64,000 bases of DNA from Nocardioides humilatus (GTDB taxonomy: Bacteria; Actinomycetota; Actinomycetes; Propionibacteriales; Nocardioidaceae): the NCBI RefSeq assembly GCF_008373755.1, contig NZ_VUJV01000010.1, positions 1 to 64,000 on the forward strand, in the 5' to 3' direction. The notes below the pieces were generated by a model. It ran no database searches and was not told the DNA's origin. It saw only the letters and a list, made by a program, of their open reading frames with translations. Of the stretch, positions 63,378 to 64,000 are shown one piece after another; positions within the stretch are counted from its first letter, which is position 1; every line of letters starts with the position of its first letter. The position numbers were made by a program, and so were the translations under genes.

Positions 63378-64000
63378 GCCGGCGCCTCCAGTCTTTCGGC
63401 TCCCGCGTAGACGTTCATGGTGGTGCCGCGGAGGAAGCCGACCAGCGTGAGCCCGCTCTCCTCGGCGAGCTCGGCGGCCAGCGACGAGGGTGCCGACACG
63501 GCTGCCAGCATCGGGATGCCGGCCATGACCGCCTTCTGCACGAGCTCGAAGGACGCGCGGCCACTCACCACGAGCACCGTGTCACGCAGGGGCAACAAGC
63601 CCTCCCGCGCCGCGTGGCCCACCACCTTGTCGACCGCGTTGTGCCGCCCGACGTCCTCGCGCAGCACCAACAGCTCCCCGGCCGACGAGAAGAGTCCCGC
63701 GGCGTGCAGCCCACCGGTGCGGTCGAAGACCTCCTGCGCGGCGCGCAAACGGTCGGGCAACGCGACCAGGACGGCGGGGTCCACGCGGAGCGGGTCGTCG
63801 GCGACTGACCAGGCCGACGCCGTACGGACGGCATCGAGGCTGGACTTGCCGCACACGCCGCAGGACGAGGTCGTGTAGAAGTTCCGTTCGAGCGAGGCGT
63901 CGGGCGCGGGCATACCGGGGGCGAGCTGCACGTCGACGACGTTGTAGGTGTTGAGACCCTCCTCGGTCGCCCCGGCGCAGTAGCGCGCGGTCACGACGTC
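63368..64000 (-). CDS. fdhD: Formate dehydrogenase accessory sulfurtransferase FdhD (partial)
   Basis: C-terminal ~210 residues; the N terminus is cut by the window edge, since family members are usually ~260-290 aa and the frame stays open to base 64000. FdhD passes sulfur from IscS to the bis-MGD molybdenum cofactor of formate dehydrogenase. The catalytic CxxC is in [27 protein letters not shown] and [12 protein letters not shown] are typical. No formate dehydrogenase gene is visible in the window. Confidence 0.92.
   Translation of the reverse strand, partial: DVVTARYCAGATEEGLNTYNVVDVQLAPGMPAPDASLERNFYTTSSCGVCGKSSLDAVRTASAWSVADDPLRVDPAVLVALPDRLRAAQEVFDRTGGLHAAGLFSSAGELLVLREDVGRHNAVDKVVGHAAREGLLPLRDTVLVVSGRASFELVQKAVMAGIPMLAAVSAPSSLAAELAEESGLTLVGFLRGTTMNVYAGAERLEAPACR

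Overview
The window reads as chromosomal core sequence from a high-GC actinobacterium, most likely Nocardioides or a close relative (Nocardioidaceae). That placement is an inference from the very high GC, the actinobacterial integration host factor mihF, a mycothiol-type DinB/MDMPI protein, a degenerate PriA and frequent GTG starts. Gene density is very high, 4-bp ATGA/GTGA stop-start overlaps are common, and I see no insertion sequence, prophage, CRISPR array or tRNA gene. Most genes lie on the minus strand.

Left to right: (1) 1-98 holds the promoter and leader of an rRNA operon running off the left edge. (2) 264-10301 is a complete arginine operon, argC-[ACT protein]-argJ-argB-argD-argF-argR-argG-[NUDIX]-argH-[MPG glycosylase], ending in a hairpin at 211-243. 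(3) 10399-18292 holds an MDMPI protein, a LOG-family protein, a membrane-anchored beta-propeller protein, a DrrAB-type ABC exporter and a SARP/BTAD-ATPase regulator. (4) 18312-21886 is pheST; next to it lie a Tat-type secreted repeat protein, an orphan PAS histidine kinase and an MFS exporter. (5) 25594-27724 is infC-rpmI-rplT-trmH, with an AUC start codon for infC and a terminator-like hairpin inside the trmH coding sequence. (6) 28036-34457 is an accessory-type stretch: a SHOCT membrane protein, an SseB-like protein, an alanine-racemase-fold PLP protein, a P-loop kinase-like protein and a cyclase-domain/ATPase protein. (7) 34454-39236 carries hisG and hisE next to the riboflavin operon ribD-ribE-ribBA-ribH, which is led by an FMN riboswitch. 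(8) 39351-43642 holds a secreted protein, rpe, a stand-alone LigD-type polymerase and a luciferase-like oxidoreductase. (9) 43683-52562 is housekeeping: priA, def-fmt-rsmB, metK, and mihF-gmk-rpoZ-coaBC. (10) 52728-62350 is a complete pyrimidine operon, pyrR-pyrB-pyrC-carA-carB-pyrD-pyrF plus a lipoprotein, whose leader has a PyrR-type binding loop enclosing the Shine-Dalgarno of pyrR. (11) The right edge has csbD, a DUF1345 membrane protein and a partial fdhD.

The two large biosynthetic operons are linked, because carAB supplies carbamoyl phosphate to both pyrB and argF. Likewise rpe and ribBA share ribulose 5-phosphate. At least eleven first-in-operon genes have a TANNNT -10 box exactly 6-8 nt before the start codon, which implies widespread leaderless transcription. 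I found no clearly new multi-gene system. The best candidates for new biology are the ACT protein built into the arg operon, the protein-coding terminator in trmH, the altered carbamoyl-phosphate loop of ArgF, and promoters whose -10 box begins with the upstream gene's TAG stop.
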